Shown piece by piece: positions 26,274 through 34,793 of a stretch of 64,000 bases of DNA. The translations under genes were made by a program, and so were the position numbers. The stretch's first letter is position 1; every line of letters starts with the position of its first letter. This DNA is from an uncultured Bacillota bacterium (lineage in GTDB: Bacteria > Bacillota > Dethiobacteria > DTU022 > UBA8154): positions 1 to 64,000 of the forward strand of contig CALJJZ010000017.1 of the NCBI GenBank assembly GCA_937973635.1. Reading direction: 5' to 3'. The notes under the pieces are model-generated. The model did no database searches. It had not been told where the DNA came from and saw nothing but the letters and a program-made list of their open reading frames with translations.

Positions 26274-27746
26274 TTGGAGATCTTTTCAAATTTGCCGTTG
26301 CTGGCAGTGCTTATTCCTGTGCTGGGTTCTATCTTACTGCTTTTTGTCCCTGAAAAAAACGATTACGTGCGAAACCCCCTGGCCTTTGCGGTTAGCTTTG
26401 TAACGGCCCTTGTTGTCGTCTCCGTGGTGCGGCTAGTGCTGCAGGGGCATATCGTCTGCCACAGGCTTGTGGAGATATTGCCCGGTCTGGAGCTTTCTTT
26501 CCGCGTGGACCCGCTGGCTGCCCTCTTTGGCGGGGCTGCATCGGTCCTCTGGGTTTTTGCCGTCCTCTATTCCACTGGCTATATGGCCCACGAGCATAAC
26601 CGCAGGCGTTATTTCATCTATTATTTGCTATCTCTGGGCATTACCATGGGCATTGCTTTCGCTGCCAACCTTTTTACTCTCTATCTCTTTTATGAATTGC
26701 TGACCCTTGCCACTTACCCTCTGGTGGTGCATGAAGGCAATGAGGAGGCCCAGAAGGCCGGTATCCGCTACATCATCTACAGCTTCTTCGGAGCCGGGCT
26801 GATCCTCTACTCCCTCTTTATTACCTACGGCCTGGTAGGCACCCTTTCCTTTACCCAGGGCGGGATCATGGCCGAGGTCGCCCGCACCGCCCCGCTCTTG
26901 CTTACAACTGTTTTTGTGGCCTATATCCTTGGTTTTGGTGTCAAGGCGGCCATTATGCCCCTCCATTCCTGGCTTCCTTCTGCCATGGCGGCCCCTACCC
27001 CCGTCAGCGCCCTGCTCCATGCCGTTGCCGTGGTGAAGTCAGGTGTCTACGGCATCTTAAGAGTAATGTATTCTATCTTTGGCACGGAAACCATGGCAGA
27101 GCTCAACCTGGGGATTATCGTGGCGGTACTGGTTTCTTTTACCATTATCCTCTCGTCCATTATTGCCTTGCGCCAGGATGTCTTAAAAAGAAGGCTTGCT
27201 TACTCCACGATCAGCCAGCTGGGGTATATTACGCTGGGGGCCGGCCTCCTTACGCCGCTAGGCCTAAGCGGCGGCCTGCTCCATATTATCAACCATGCCC
27301 TGCTTAAGATTACCCTCTTTTTCTGCGCTGGGGCCATTATTACCGTTACGGGGAAAAAATATATCAGCGAGCTGAAGGGTGTAGGCAGGCGTATGCCCAT
27401 TACCATGCTTGCTTTTACCGTGGGTGCCGTGGGGATGGTGGGCATTCTGCCGGTAAACGGCTTTATTTCCAAGTGGTACCTTATGGGCGGCAGCCTGGAA
27501 GCGGGTATGCCCATCTTTATTATTATTTTGATTGCCAGCGCACTTTTGAACGCCGCCTATTTTTTCCCCATTGTGACGGCCGCTTTCTTTAAAAAAGGAG
27601 ATTTCGAGGCGCCGCCGCAAAGAGGCGAGGCACCCCTCTCGATGCTGGTGCCCATAGCCCTCCTCGCCGTGCTCTCGTTGGTGGTTGGTTTCAAACTCGA
27701 TCTGACCGTACCCTTTGTGGAGATGGTAGTGCAGTACCTTTATTAA
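26274..27746 (+). CDS. Second MrpD-type proton-conducting subunit (NuoM/MbhH-like)
   Basis: About 490 residues with 14 predicted helices. Conserved ion-path elements are visible: the Glu-helix LYLFYELLTLATYPLVVHEG, the Lys/His region GVKAAIMPLHSWLPSAMAA and the second Lys-helix AVAVVKSGVYGILRV. TTG 26274 is eight bases after AAGGGG; GTG 26265 and TTG 26268 are alternatives. It is clearly a paralogue of mrpD in the same operon. Confidence 0.85.
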   Translation: MEIFSNLPLLAVLIPVLGSILLLFVPEKNDYVRNPLAFAVSFVTALVVVSVVRLVLQGHIVCHRLVEILPGLELSFRVDPLAALFGGAASVLWVFAVLYSTGYMAHEHNRRRYFIYYLLSLGITMGIAFAANLFTLYLFYELLTLATYPLVVHEGNEEAQKAGIRYIIYSFFGAGLILYSLFITYGLVGTLSFTQGGIMAEVARTAPLLLTTVFVAYILGFGVKAAIMPLHSWLPSAMAAPTPVSALLHAVAVVKSGVYGILRVMYSIFGTETMAELNLGIIVAVLVSFTIILSSIIALRQDVLKRRLAYSTISQLGYITLGAGLLTPLGLSGGLLHIINHALLKITLFFCAGAIITVTGKKYISELKGVGRRMPITMLAFTVGAVGMVGILPVNGFISKWYLMGGSLEAGMPIFIIILIASALLNAAYFFPIVTAAFFKKGDFEAPPQRGEAPLSMLVPIALLAVLSLVVGFKLDLTVPFVEMVVQYLY

Positions 27747-27772
27747 GCATAAAGCTCAATGTTTGGGGGCTG

Positions 27773-27933
27773 GAATTCAGCAGTCAGGGTTCATAAGAAG
27801 AAAAAGATATATCTTTGTAGCAGGTTAGGTCGAAGTATAGTGAGAGTTGGGCATCTAGCAGGTTAAACGGAGCATTTCTGGCAAATTAAACGCAGCATTT
27901 TACCAGGCATTCTGAATTCTGACTGCTGAATTC
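27773..27933. repeat. MITE-like element bounded by 15-base inverted repeats
   Basis: GAATTCAGCAGTCAG (27773-27787) and its exact complement CTGACTGCTGAATTC (27919-27933) bound a 131-base non-coding interior. The interior has short internal repeats (AGCAGGTTA twice, and AAACGGAGCATTT with AAACGCAGCATTT). It separates the last antiporter gene from the rest of the cluster. No transposase is encoded and I see no clear target duplication. Confidence 0.55.
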
Positions 27934-27974
27934 TGAATACCTAAACTATCCGCGTATGGACTGGGGGGATGTAT

Positions 27975-29996
27975 ATGACACAAGGTTATGATCTTTCCGT
28001 GTTGCCGTTACTGGCGGTGCTGCTTCCTGCCTGCGGCGCCGGCGTCACTGCTCTTGTCTCCTTTTACTCGGCATGGTGGCGCAACTTCACGGCTACGGTG
28101 GTTACGGCTGCCACCCTTGTGGCCGTGGCGGCTATGTACCCGGCGGTTGTGGTGCAGGGGCGCGTCCTGGAGTACCAGCTGCTGAACATCGTTTCGCCTC
28201 TTAATCTTACCTTCCGTGTCGATAGCTTTAGCTTTATTGTGGCCGTAATCGCTTCTTTCGTCTGGCTGGCGGCGACCATCTACGCCCTGGCGTACATGGA
28301 ACATGAAGAAAACAGGCCCCGCTTTTTCACCCTGCTGCTCCTGACCATGTCCGGAACAATTGGTGTCCCCCTGGCTGGCGATTTCTTGAGCCTGCTCCTC
28401 TTCTTTGAGGTTATGTCTCTGGCCTCCTATGTGCTGGTGGTGCATACGCAGACGGAGGAAGCCTACAGCGCAGGGGATCTTTACCTCTACCTGGGTGTGG
28501 CAGGGGGCATGAGCATCCTTGCCGGGCTGGCCTTTTTATACTTCCGCAACGGTACCCTGGCCATTATGCCTGCGACCCTGGTGGTGCAGGGTATGGACGT
28601 GGTCATACCCCTGGCCGCCATCCTGATGATTGTCGGTTTTGGCATCAAGGCGGGCATGGCGCCCCTGCATATTTGGCTGCCCCGGGCCCACCCGGTGGCT
28701 CCGGCTCCTGCAAGCGCGCTCCTTTCCGGGATTATGATTAAAACCGGCGCTTACGGGATTATCCGCGTGATCAACGTCCTCCTTGTCCCTGCGGCAGGGG
28801 CCGGTGCTCTGGAATCGATCAAGGGGATGTATCAAGAGTTCTGGTCTATGGTTTCAAATATGGGTTACGTTATTATCTGGATCGGCATCATAACCATGTT
28901 TATGGGTGTAATCCTAGCTGTTATCCAGGAAAATATCAAAAAAATGCTTGCCTGCAGTAGCATCAGCCAGATGGGCTTTATCCTTGTGGGCATCGGCGTG
29001 GCCGGCTACCTCAAGTATGAAGGGGCCATGGGTATGGCTGGCGCTTCCTACCATATTATCAACCACGCCCTTTTCAAGTCATGCCTCTTCTTGGCCGCTG
29101 GCGTCATTGCCTACAAGCTGGGAGAATTAAATATGTACAACCTGGGGGGGTTATGGAAAAAGCTGCCCTTTACCACCCTGGTAGTCATCATTGCTTCCCT
29201 GGGTATCGCCGGTTTTCCCTTTTTCAACGGTTATGCCAGCAAGACCCTCTTGCACCACGCCATGGTGGAAGCCTACGAGCATTACGGTGTCAAGGCGCTC
29301 CTGGAGGCGGAACGTATTTTTATGCTCAGCGCGGCAGGGACGGTGCTCTATTACCTCAAGTTTATCTACCTGGTTTTTCTGCGCCGCCCCCCTGACGAGA
29401 TGGCGGCGAAGATCGAGGGGATCAAGGGCGAGCCCCGGGCCATGAAGCTTGGTATGGCCATGCTGGCGGTGATGATCGTCTTTATCGGCATAAACCCGGG
29501 GTTTTTGCTCAGTGAGCTGATTGTTCCCACGGTATATTCCTTTGCTTTTGCCCCGTCCTTTATTGAGCACCATGTGGTGGGCATAAATTTCTTTACGGCA
29601 GGCGATATCCTCTCCTCTCTGGTGGTCATCGGCCTGGGCAGTATCGCTTTTGCCATCGGCGTAAAAACAGGGTTGTTCAAGACATCCATCCCGGCCTGGC
29701 TGGGACAGGAGTTTTTCGCCACGCAGTTGGGCAAACTGCTGGCTGCATGCTGGAACGGGCTGAGCAATGCCGTGATGAAGGTCCTTGCCTTTGGCGGCGC
29801 TATTTTCCGCCGTATTTTCCGCTCAAGCTTCACGGCCCTGCAGTCATTGGATTACCGTCCCGGCAGTTCCGGTGCGTTCCGGACCTTTAACCTCACCAAC
29901 TTGGATTTTGACGTTATTCTCATTATGGGTATTCTAGCCGCGGCCCTGGGGGTGTTATTTTACCTGCAGTTCAGGGTCTTGGGCATAGGCTTCTAA
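27975..29996 (+). CDS. Third proton-conducting subunit (NuoL/HyfB/MrpA N-terminal-like)
   Basis: About 674 residues, with 14 or more helices plus a C-terminal extension that includes a further membrane helix at the very end. The Glu-helix reads SLLLFFEVMSLASYVLVVHT, the Lys region GIKAGMAPLHIWLPRAHPVA and the second Lys-helix GIMIKTGAYGIIRV. It most resembles HyfB/NuoL-type subunits and may stand in for the antiporter half of MrpA. ATG 27975 is six bases after GGGGGG; ATG 27969 directly abuts it. It is separated from the preceding gene by the 15-base inverted-repeat element. Confidence 0.85.
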   Translation: MTQGYDLSVLPLLAVLLPACGAGVTALVSFYSAWWRNFTATVVTAATLVAVAAMYPAVVVQGRVLEYQLLNIVSPLNLTFRVDSFSFIVAVIASFVWLAATIYALAYMEHEENRPRFFTLLLLTMSGTIGVPLAGDFLSLLLFFEVMSLASYVLVVHTQTEEAYSAGDLYLYLGVAGGMSILAGLAFLYFRNGTLAIMPATLVVQGMDVVIPLAAILMIVGFGIKAGMAPLHIWLPRAHPVAPAPASALLSGIMIKTGAYGIIRVINVLLVPAAGAGALESIKGMYQEFWSMVSNMGYVIIWIGIITMFMGVILAVIQENIKKMLACSSISQMGFILVGIGVAGYLKYEGAMGMAGASYHIINHALFKSCLFLAAGVIAYKLGELNMYNLGGLWKKLPFTTLVVIIASLGIAGFPFFNGYASKTLLHHAMVEAYEHYGVKALLEAERIFMLSAAGTVLYYLKFIYLVFLRRPPDEMAAKIEGIKGEPRAMKLGMAMLAVMIVFIGINPGFLLSELIVPTVYSFAFAPSFIEHHVVGINFFTAGDILSSLVVIGLGSIAFAIGVKTGLFKTSIPAWLGQEFFATQLGKLLAACWNGLSNAVMKVLAFGGAIFRRIFRSSFTALQSLDYRPGSSGAFRTFNLTNLDFDVILIMGILAAALGVLFYLQFRVLGIGF

Positions 29997-30053
29997 GGCC
30001 TTTTACAGGACTGTATTTAAGTAAACTTTAAGTTTTAAGTTAGGAAAGGCAAC

Positions 30054-30090
30054 CCGGCCTGGCCGCATTGGCGGCCAGGCCGGATATTTT
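30054..30090. terminator. Strong hairpin terminator between convergent genes
   Basis: CCGGCCTGGCCGC (30054-30066) and GCGGCCAGGCCGG (30071-30083) form a perfect 13-base stem with an ATTG loop, followed by ATATTTT on the plus strand. It separates the antiporter cluster from the convergent clpB gene. Confidence 0.8.
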
Positions 30091-30107
30091 CAGACTGCCC
30101 TAAAGTC

Positions 30108-32711
30108 TCAGGAAGCCTTGCTAAAATGAAGGCCGTTTTCTCCGGCAGTGACAACGACATGGTCCCCTGCACCAAAGTCCCCCCGCAGCAAACGGTGGGC
30201 CAGGGGCGTCTCCAGTTCTTTTTGGATGGCACGTTTTAAGGGCCTGGCCCCGTAAACAGGGTCATAACCCACCGTGGCCAGGTATTCCTTGGCCTCATCT
30301 GTAATCTCCAGGCTGATATTCTGTTCCTGCAGGCGCTTGAGCAGGCGCTCTGCCTGGATCTCCACGATCTTTTGCAGATGTGATTTGTTTAAAGGATGGA
30401 AAATCACGATTTCATCCACGCGGTTTAGAAATTCCGGCCGGAAGAAGGCGCGCACGCGGGCCATGATCTGCTCCCGAGCCTGCACCATGGCTTTTTCTCC
30501 CCTGGCAGCGGCTTCCATAATAATCTCGCTGCCCAGGTTGGAAGTCATGATGATCACCGTGTTGCGGAAGTCAACGGTCCGGCCCTGGGAGTCGGTCAGG
30601 CGCCCGTCGTCTAAGATCTGCAGCAGGGTGTTAAAGACGTCCTGGTGTGCCTTCTCGATCTCGTCAAAAAGGATCACGGAGAAGGGCCGACGCCGCACCG
30701 CGTTGGTAAGCTGCCCCCCTTCCTCGTAGCCCACATAACCGGGCGGTGCGCCGATAAGGCGGGCTACGGAATGTTTCTCCATATACTCGGACATATCCAG
30801 GCGGATGAGGGCATTGGCGTCGTCGAAGAGGACGGCGGCCAGGGAGCGGGCAAGCTCTGTTTTCCCTACGCCGGTGGGACCCAAAAAGATGAAGGAGCCG
30901 ATAGGGCGATCCGGGTCCTTGATGCCGGAGCGGGCGCGCAAAACGGCCTCGCTGACGGCGTTAACTCCTTCCTCTTGCCCCACCACCCGCTCGTGCAGCC
31001 GCTTGGCCAGGTGTAGTATTTTTTGCCGCTCTCCTTCCAGCAGTTTGCTCACCGGGATGCCGGTCCAGCGGCTCACCACCAGGGCGATATCCTCTTCATC
31101 CACTTCTTCTTTGAGTAGGCGTAAGCTCCGTTGTTCCTGCAACGCCCTTTCTTCTGCCTGCAGCTGCTGCTCCAGCCGGGCCATCTTGCCGTAGCGGAGC
31201 TCGGCCAAGCGGTTTAAGTCGTACTCCTGTTCTGCTTTTTCCATGGCTAGGCGGGTCTCTTCGATCTCTTCCTTGATGCGGCGCAGGCGGGAGATGGCTT
31301 CCTTCTCTTCTTCCCAGCGGCTTCTCAGGGCTGCTGCTTCTTCCTTCAGGTTAGCCAGCTCTTCCTCCACTTTGGCCAGCCGCCCCTTGGAGGCCTCGTC
31401 CGTTTCCTTTTTGAGGGCCTCCCGCTCAATCTCCAGCTGTAAAATACGCCGCGTAACCTCATCCAGTTCTGTGGGCATGCTGTCGATCTCCGCTCGGATC
31501 AGGGCTGCTGCTTCGTCTACCAGGTCGATAGCCTTATCCGGCAGGAAACGGTCGCTGATATAGCGCTGGCTTAAAGTAACAGCGGCCACCAGCGCTGAAT
31601 CCTTGATGCGCACGCCGTGGTGCAGCTCATAGCGCTCCTTGAGCCCGCGCAGGATGGAAATAGAGTCCTCCACGCTGGGCTCGTTTACCAGCACAGGCTG
31701 GAAACGCCGTTCCAAAGCTGCATCCTTTTCTATGTGTTTGCGGTATTCGGCCAGGGTCGTGGCCCCGATGCAGTGCAGTTCGCCCCGGGCCAGCATAGGC
31801 TTTAAGAGGTTGCTCGCGTCCACGGCCCCTTCTGCTGCTCCTGCTCCTACCACCGTATGCAGCTCGTCGATAAAGAGAATAATATTACCGCCTGCATCCT
31901 GGATCTCCTTGAGCACAGCTTTCAAGCGTTCTTCAAATTCGCCCCGGTATTTGGCCCCTGCCAGCAGGGCCCCCATATCCAGAGCAAAGATGCGCCTGTT
32001 TTTTAACCCCTCGGGCACATCATTTTTAACAATGCGCTGGGCCAGACCCTCTACGATAGCTGTCTTGCCTACCCCGGGTTCGCCAATGAGTACAGGGTTA
32101 TTTTTAGTGCGCCGGGATAAGACCTGGATCACCCGGCGGATTTCTTCGTCGCGTCCAATCACAGGGTCAAGTTTCCCTTCTGCTGCCATCTCTGTCAGGT
32201 CGCGCCCGTATTTGGAGAGGGCTTCAAAGGTGGCTTCGGGATCTTCGCTGGTAATGCGCTGGTTGCCGCGGATTGTCTGCAGGGCCTGCAGGATGCTGCT
32301 CCTGCTTAAACCGGCACGCTGCAGGATGCGCACCCCTTCCCCTTTGTCTGTTTCCAGCAGGGCCAGAAGCAGGTGCTCCACGCTGATATATTCATCCTTA
32401 AATGCCGCCGCTTCCTTTTTGGCCTGTTCCAGGACACGGGCAAGGCGGGGGCTTAAGTATATCTGCTCGCTGCTGCCCTGTCCGGCATAAACTTTCGGCT
32501 GCCGGGAAAGGTAGCTTTCCAGCTCGCTTTTTAGCAGGCTGCTTTCGGCGCCGGCGCGGGAAAGGAGACGCGGTACGGTCCCCTGTTCCTGTTCCAACAG
32601 GGCCAAAAGCAGGTGTTCGGGGTCGATCTGCTGGTGGTGAAAACGGGCCGCCCCGCTCTGGGCGGCGGCGATAGCTTCCCGGGCTTTGATGGTAAAACGG
32701 TTTAAGTCCAT
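30108..32711 (-). CDS. clpB: ATP-dependent chaperone ClpB
   Basis: Hsp100 disaggregase that works with DnaK to rescue aggregated proteins. 867 residues: N-terminal Clp repeats (about 1-145), first AAA domain with Walker A GEPGVGKT near residue 207, long coiled-coil middle domain (about 410-525) that distinguishes ClpB from ClpA/C, second AAA domain with GPTGVGKT near residue 608, and a C-terminal domain. The N-terminus [18 protein letters not shown] is typical. The only plausible start, ATG 32711, is 28 bases from AGGAGG, with a perfect palindrome between them. No CIRCE or CtsR site was recognised upstream. Confidence 0.96.
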   Translation of the reverse strand: MDLNRFTIKAREAIAAAQSGAARFHHQQIDPEHLLLALLEQEQGTVPRLLSRAGAESSLLKSELESYLSRQPKVYAGQGSSEQIYLSPRLARVLEQAKKEAAAFKDEYISVEHLLLALLETDKGEGVRILQRAGLSRSSILQALQTIRGNQRITSEDPEATFEALSKYGRDLTEMAAEGKLDPVIGRDEEIRRVIQVLSRRTKNNPVLIGEPGVGKTAIVEGLAQRIVKNDVPEGLKNRRIFALDMGALLAGAKYRGEFEERLKAVLKEIQDAGGNIILFIDELHTVVGAGAAEGAVDASNLLKPMLARGELHCIGATTLAEYRKHIEKDAALERRFQPVLVNEPSVEDSISILRGLKERYELHHGVRIKDSALVAAVTLSQRYISDRFLPDKAIDLVDEAAALIRAEIDSMPTELDEVTRRILQLEIEREALKKETDEASKGRLAKVEEELANLKEEAAALRSRWEEEKEAISRLRRIKEEIEETRLAMEKAEQEYDLNRLAELRYGKMARLEQQLQAEERALQEQRSLRLLKEEVDEEDIALVVSRWTGIPVSKLLEGERQKILHLAKRLHERVVGQEEGVNAVSEAVLRARSGIKDPDRPIGSFIFLGPTGVGKTELARSLAAVLFDDANALIRLDMSEYMEKHSVARLIGAPPGYVGYEEGGQLTNAVRRRPFSVILFDEIEKAHQDVFNTLLQILDDGRLTDSQGRTVDFRNTVIIMTSNLGSEIIMEAAARGEKAMVQAREQIMARVRAFFRPEFLNRVDEIVIFHPLNKSHLQKIVEIQAERLLKRLQEQNISLEITDEAKEYLATVGYDPVYGARPLKRAIQKELETPLAHRLLRGDFGAGDHVVVTAGENGLHFSKAS

Positions 32712-32716
32712 ATTTT

Positions 32717-32746
32717 ACCTGGTCTTAAGACCAGGTTCACCTCCTT
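32717..32746 (-). promoter_or_regulatory. clpB ribosome site separated from start by a 20-base palindrome
   Basis: On the minus strand AAGGAGGTGA (32746-32737) is followed by the perfect palindrome ACCTGGTCTTAAGACCAGGT (32736-32717), then AAAAT and the ATG at 32711. The linear distance is far too long for initiation. If the palindrome folds as an RNA hairpin, the effective spacing becomes about eight bases. It could alternatively be a protein operator. Confidence 0.75.
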
Positions 32747-32811
32747 AAAATTTATTTTTGTTTGCTCGTCATATTTTTAAAATTATAGTTCCGTAAAAGG
32801 TTGGCAAAGGA

Positions 32812-33219
32812 TCAGTTGTTTTCCTTGTTTTCCTGGAAAAATCTTAGGGCCGCTTCGGGGTTAAAGCCGTGCCCGGTGCTGATCAGGTAGCCCTTTTCCC
32901 AGAACGAGCCATACAGGGCATAATATTTTTTCAGTTCGGGAAAAAGCTGTAAAAGTTTTACCGTGCACAGGCTTTTTAAGGTGCGCGCCGCGTCGGCAGG
33001 GGCCACGATGGGACGCGCCGAGAGGGAAACATAGATAAAATGGGGCCGCGCTTCCATGGAGACCAGTTCATAATGATTTGCCCGGCAGATCTCGCCGATG
33101 ATCTGTGGCAACGCCCAGCCATATATCTCCTCCTTCAGCCTCAGGCCTTTTTTGCAACGCCAGAGCAGATGGTAATACAGGGCGTATTTACCTTCTCCGT
33201 AGCTGCGGTAATCATGCAT
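32812..33219 (-). CDS. IS200/IS605 TnpA-like protein, catalytic residues lost
   Basis: 135 residues with the overall TnpA (Y1 transposase) layout: ALYYHLLWRCKKGLRLKEEI at the N-terminus, ELVSMEARPHFIYVSL where the metal-binding HUH motif belongs, and FWEKGYLISTGHG before the last helix. The HUH is changed to H60-F61-I62, and the last helix reads ALRFFQENK where IS608 TnpA has its nucleophile in KQYIENQ, so the tyrosine is Phe127. Both essential elements are lost. The gene overlaps an upstream ribbon-helix-helix gene. No TnpB and no hairpin IS ends are visible. I infer a domesticated or decayed protein; the intact frame and operon favour domestication. Confidence 0.75.
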   Translation of the reverse strand: MHDYRSYGEGKYALYYHLLWRCKKGLRLKEEIYGWALPQIIGEICRANHYELVSMEARPHFIYVSLSARPIVAPADAARTLKSLCTVKLLQLFPELKKYYALYGSFWEKGYLISTGHGFNPEAALRFFQENKENN

Positions 33220-33373
33220 CTTCTGTCAACCCGTACTTTTCTTGAATGGCCCTGCGGATGAGATCGAGATAGGTGAGGCTCTGCTCCTCCTCCACGGCAT
33301 AGATGCGCGCCAGGTTTTCCAGTTCCGTTTTCCAGGCAAGGGGAATAGAAATATTAACCTGTACGTTCTTCAT
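33212..33373 (-). CDS. Small ribbon-helix-helix (CopG/Arc-like) protein
   Basis: 53 residues. It begins MKNVQVNISIPLAWKTELEN, the beta strand and helix of a ribbon-helix-helix DNA-binding fold, followed by a second helix (TYLDLIRRAIQEKYGL). GGAGGTG lies ten bases before ATG 33373. Its stop codon overlaps the TnpA-like start (ATGCATGA), so the two proteins are co-translated. Such proteins act as repressors or antitoxins; its target is unknown. Confidence 0.75.
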   Translation of the reverse strand: MKNVQVNISIPLAWKTELENLARIYAVEEEQSLTYLDLIRRAIQEKYGLTEDA

Positions 33374-33573
33374 CTACGGACACCTCCGACGTATTCATTC
33401 TACTACAGTAGATAGCATGTTGTCAAGGGCCGCCGAGGCCGGTACAGAATTAAGCAGGCATAAGGCAGGAATTTGCTTCCACAGGGATGAATATTTAAAT
33501 ATCTTCAAAGCTACGGCCCCCGGACATGGGGCAGTTCATGGCCATTCCAGGGGACAAAGGGGCAAAGAACCCA

Positions 33574-34530
33574 ATGTTTAACGAATTCCGCCTGGCCTGG
33601 TACCGTTTTACCCTTGTGGCAGGGGAAAAAGGGCTTATCCTGCCCCCCCTTAAGGGCGCTCTTTTTTTAAAGCCCACCTTTATGGAGCTGTTGCGCCGCT
33701 TTTGCTGTATCCACGGGAGGAAAGAATGTACGCCAAGTTGCCTTCTGGCAGAGGACTGTGCTTATGCCCATCTTTACCGGGCAAATACGAACTCCTTTAA
33801 GAAGAAGAGCCGTATGTTTATCCCCCTGTCGCCTCCTCTGGCCTGGCAGATGCCCCTGGAGAAGAAAACTGACTACGTCCCGGGAGAACAGCTTTATTTC
33901 CACCTTACGCTGGTGGGTCGGGCCATCTCCTTTCTGCCCCGGCTGGTTGAGGCCCTGGCTGCCCTGGGTCGGGACGGACTTACAGGGGAAGGGAGTTATC
34001 TTTTGAAAAGTGTGCACGCCCTTGCGCCCCTTGGTGGTTTTGAACAGCTGGTTTTCCAGGCGGGAGACGGAAAGGTTGCTCAAACGGAAGTTGTACTCAG
34101 CGGCGCCCAGGTGCAGGCCTGGGCGGCAAGCCAGCTGCTCTCCAAGTATTTTAAAATCCTTTTTCTGACGCCCACCTGCCTTCTAGAGGGGGATGAATGC
34201 TTGGAAGTGCCCCATTTTCCCGTGATCCTTAAAGCATTGTTTCGCAGGGTCTCTTCCCTTTATTACTATTTTCATGGCCGTAAAGAGGCAGATGTGGATT
34301 ACAGGGAGCTGATGAAAAAAGGGGAGCGCGTCGGACTGGCCAGGGATTATACTCGTTTTTCTGTAAACAGGCAGAGGAAAGACGCCTCTTTGGAGCTGGC
34401 GGGCCTGCTGGGGGAAGTAACCTTTACAGAGCTGCCGCCTGAAATACTGCCCCTTTTGAAGCTGGGCGAGTTCCTCAATCTGGGACAGTACGCCGCCTAT
34501 GGATTGGGACGTTACCGGCTGAAGTTATAG
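33574..34530 (+). CDS. Cas6-like CRISPR pre-crRNA endoribonuclease (RAMP), orphan
   Basis: About 318 residues matching the Cas6 family with the conserved C-terminal RAMP domain. Visible features are the N-terminal FRLAWYRFTLVAGEKG, a Cys-rich segment (CCIHGRKECTPSCLLAEDC) typical of Firmicute Cas6, a central LAALGRDGLTGEGSY and the C-terminal glycine-rich LNLGQYAAYGLGRYRL loop. Cas6 cuts repeat RNA in type I and III systems. No array or other cas gene lies in this window. ATG 33574 starts at the conserved domain; in-frame ATGs at 33538 and 33526 are possible and none has a strong ribosome site. Confidence 0.82.
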   Translation: MFNEFRLAWYRFTLVAGEKGLILPPLKGALFLKPTFMELLRRFCCIHGRKECTPSCLLAEDCAYAHLYRANTNSFKKKSRMFIPLSPPLAWQMPLEKKTDYVPGEQLYFHLTLVGRAISFLPRLVEALAALGRDGLTGEGSYLLKSVHALAPLGGFEQLVFQAGDGKVAQTEVVLSGAQVQAWAASQLLSKYFKILFLTPTCLLEGDECLEVPHFPVILKALFRRVSSLYYYFHGRKEADVDYRELMKKGERVGLARDYTRFSVNRQRKDASLELAGLLGEVTFTELPPEILPLLKLGEFLNLGQYAAYGLGRYRLKL

Positions 34531-34542
34531 TCGGCCTCTCTT

Positions 34543-34752
34543 GTGCTCTGCGCTGCCAGGGCATTGGCCTGTCTTCTCGTGCAGGGAACTGGTAAGGGGC
34601 AAAAGGTGCGCCTCACCGAAGAAGGTCGGAATGCCGTCCTCCTCCGGCAAAAAAAGGGGAAGGCCCTGCCTGATCTCTTTGGGGAAACGTTACAGATTGT
34701 TCTCTTTTCAGCAGAGAGGTTAGAAATTAAAGGGCTGATAGAGAAACAATAA
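34543..34752 (+). CDS. Small ORF of unknown function after cas6
   Basis: A 69-codon frame whose C-terminal half looks protein-like (KVRLTEEGRNAVLL, DLFGETLQIVLFSAERLEIK), while the first 20 codons do not. A GTG at 34606 preceded by AAGGGG would give 48 residues. No family recognised. It may be a real small gene or the remnant of a larger one. The remainder of 34531-34793 shows nothing else. Confidence 0.3.
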   Translation: MLCAARALACLLVQGTGKGQKVRLTEEGRNAVLLRQKKGKALPDLFGETLQIVLFSAERLEIKGLIEKQ

Positions 34753-34793
34753 ATAAAGAGGAAGCCTGAAGACCTGCAAAAGGGTATTTTTTA

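Noticed and set aside
32812-33373. A complete IS200-type insertion sequence
   Set aside because: No terminal hairpins, no TnpB, and the TnpA-like protein lacks both the HUH motif and the catalytic tyrosine.
33374-33525. A CRISPR array next to the orphan cas6
   Set aside because: No repeated units of 25-40 bases with regular spacing are seen here or elsewhere in the window.
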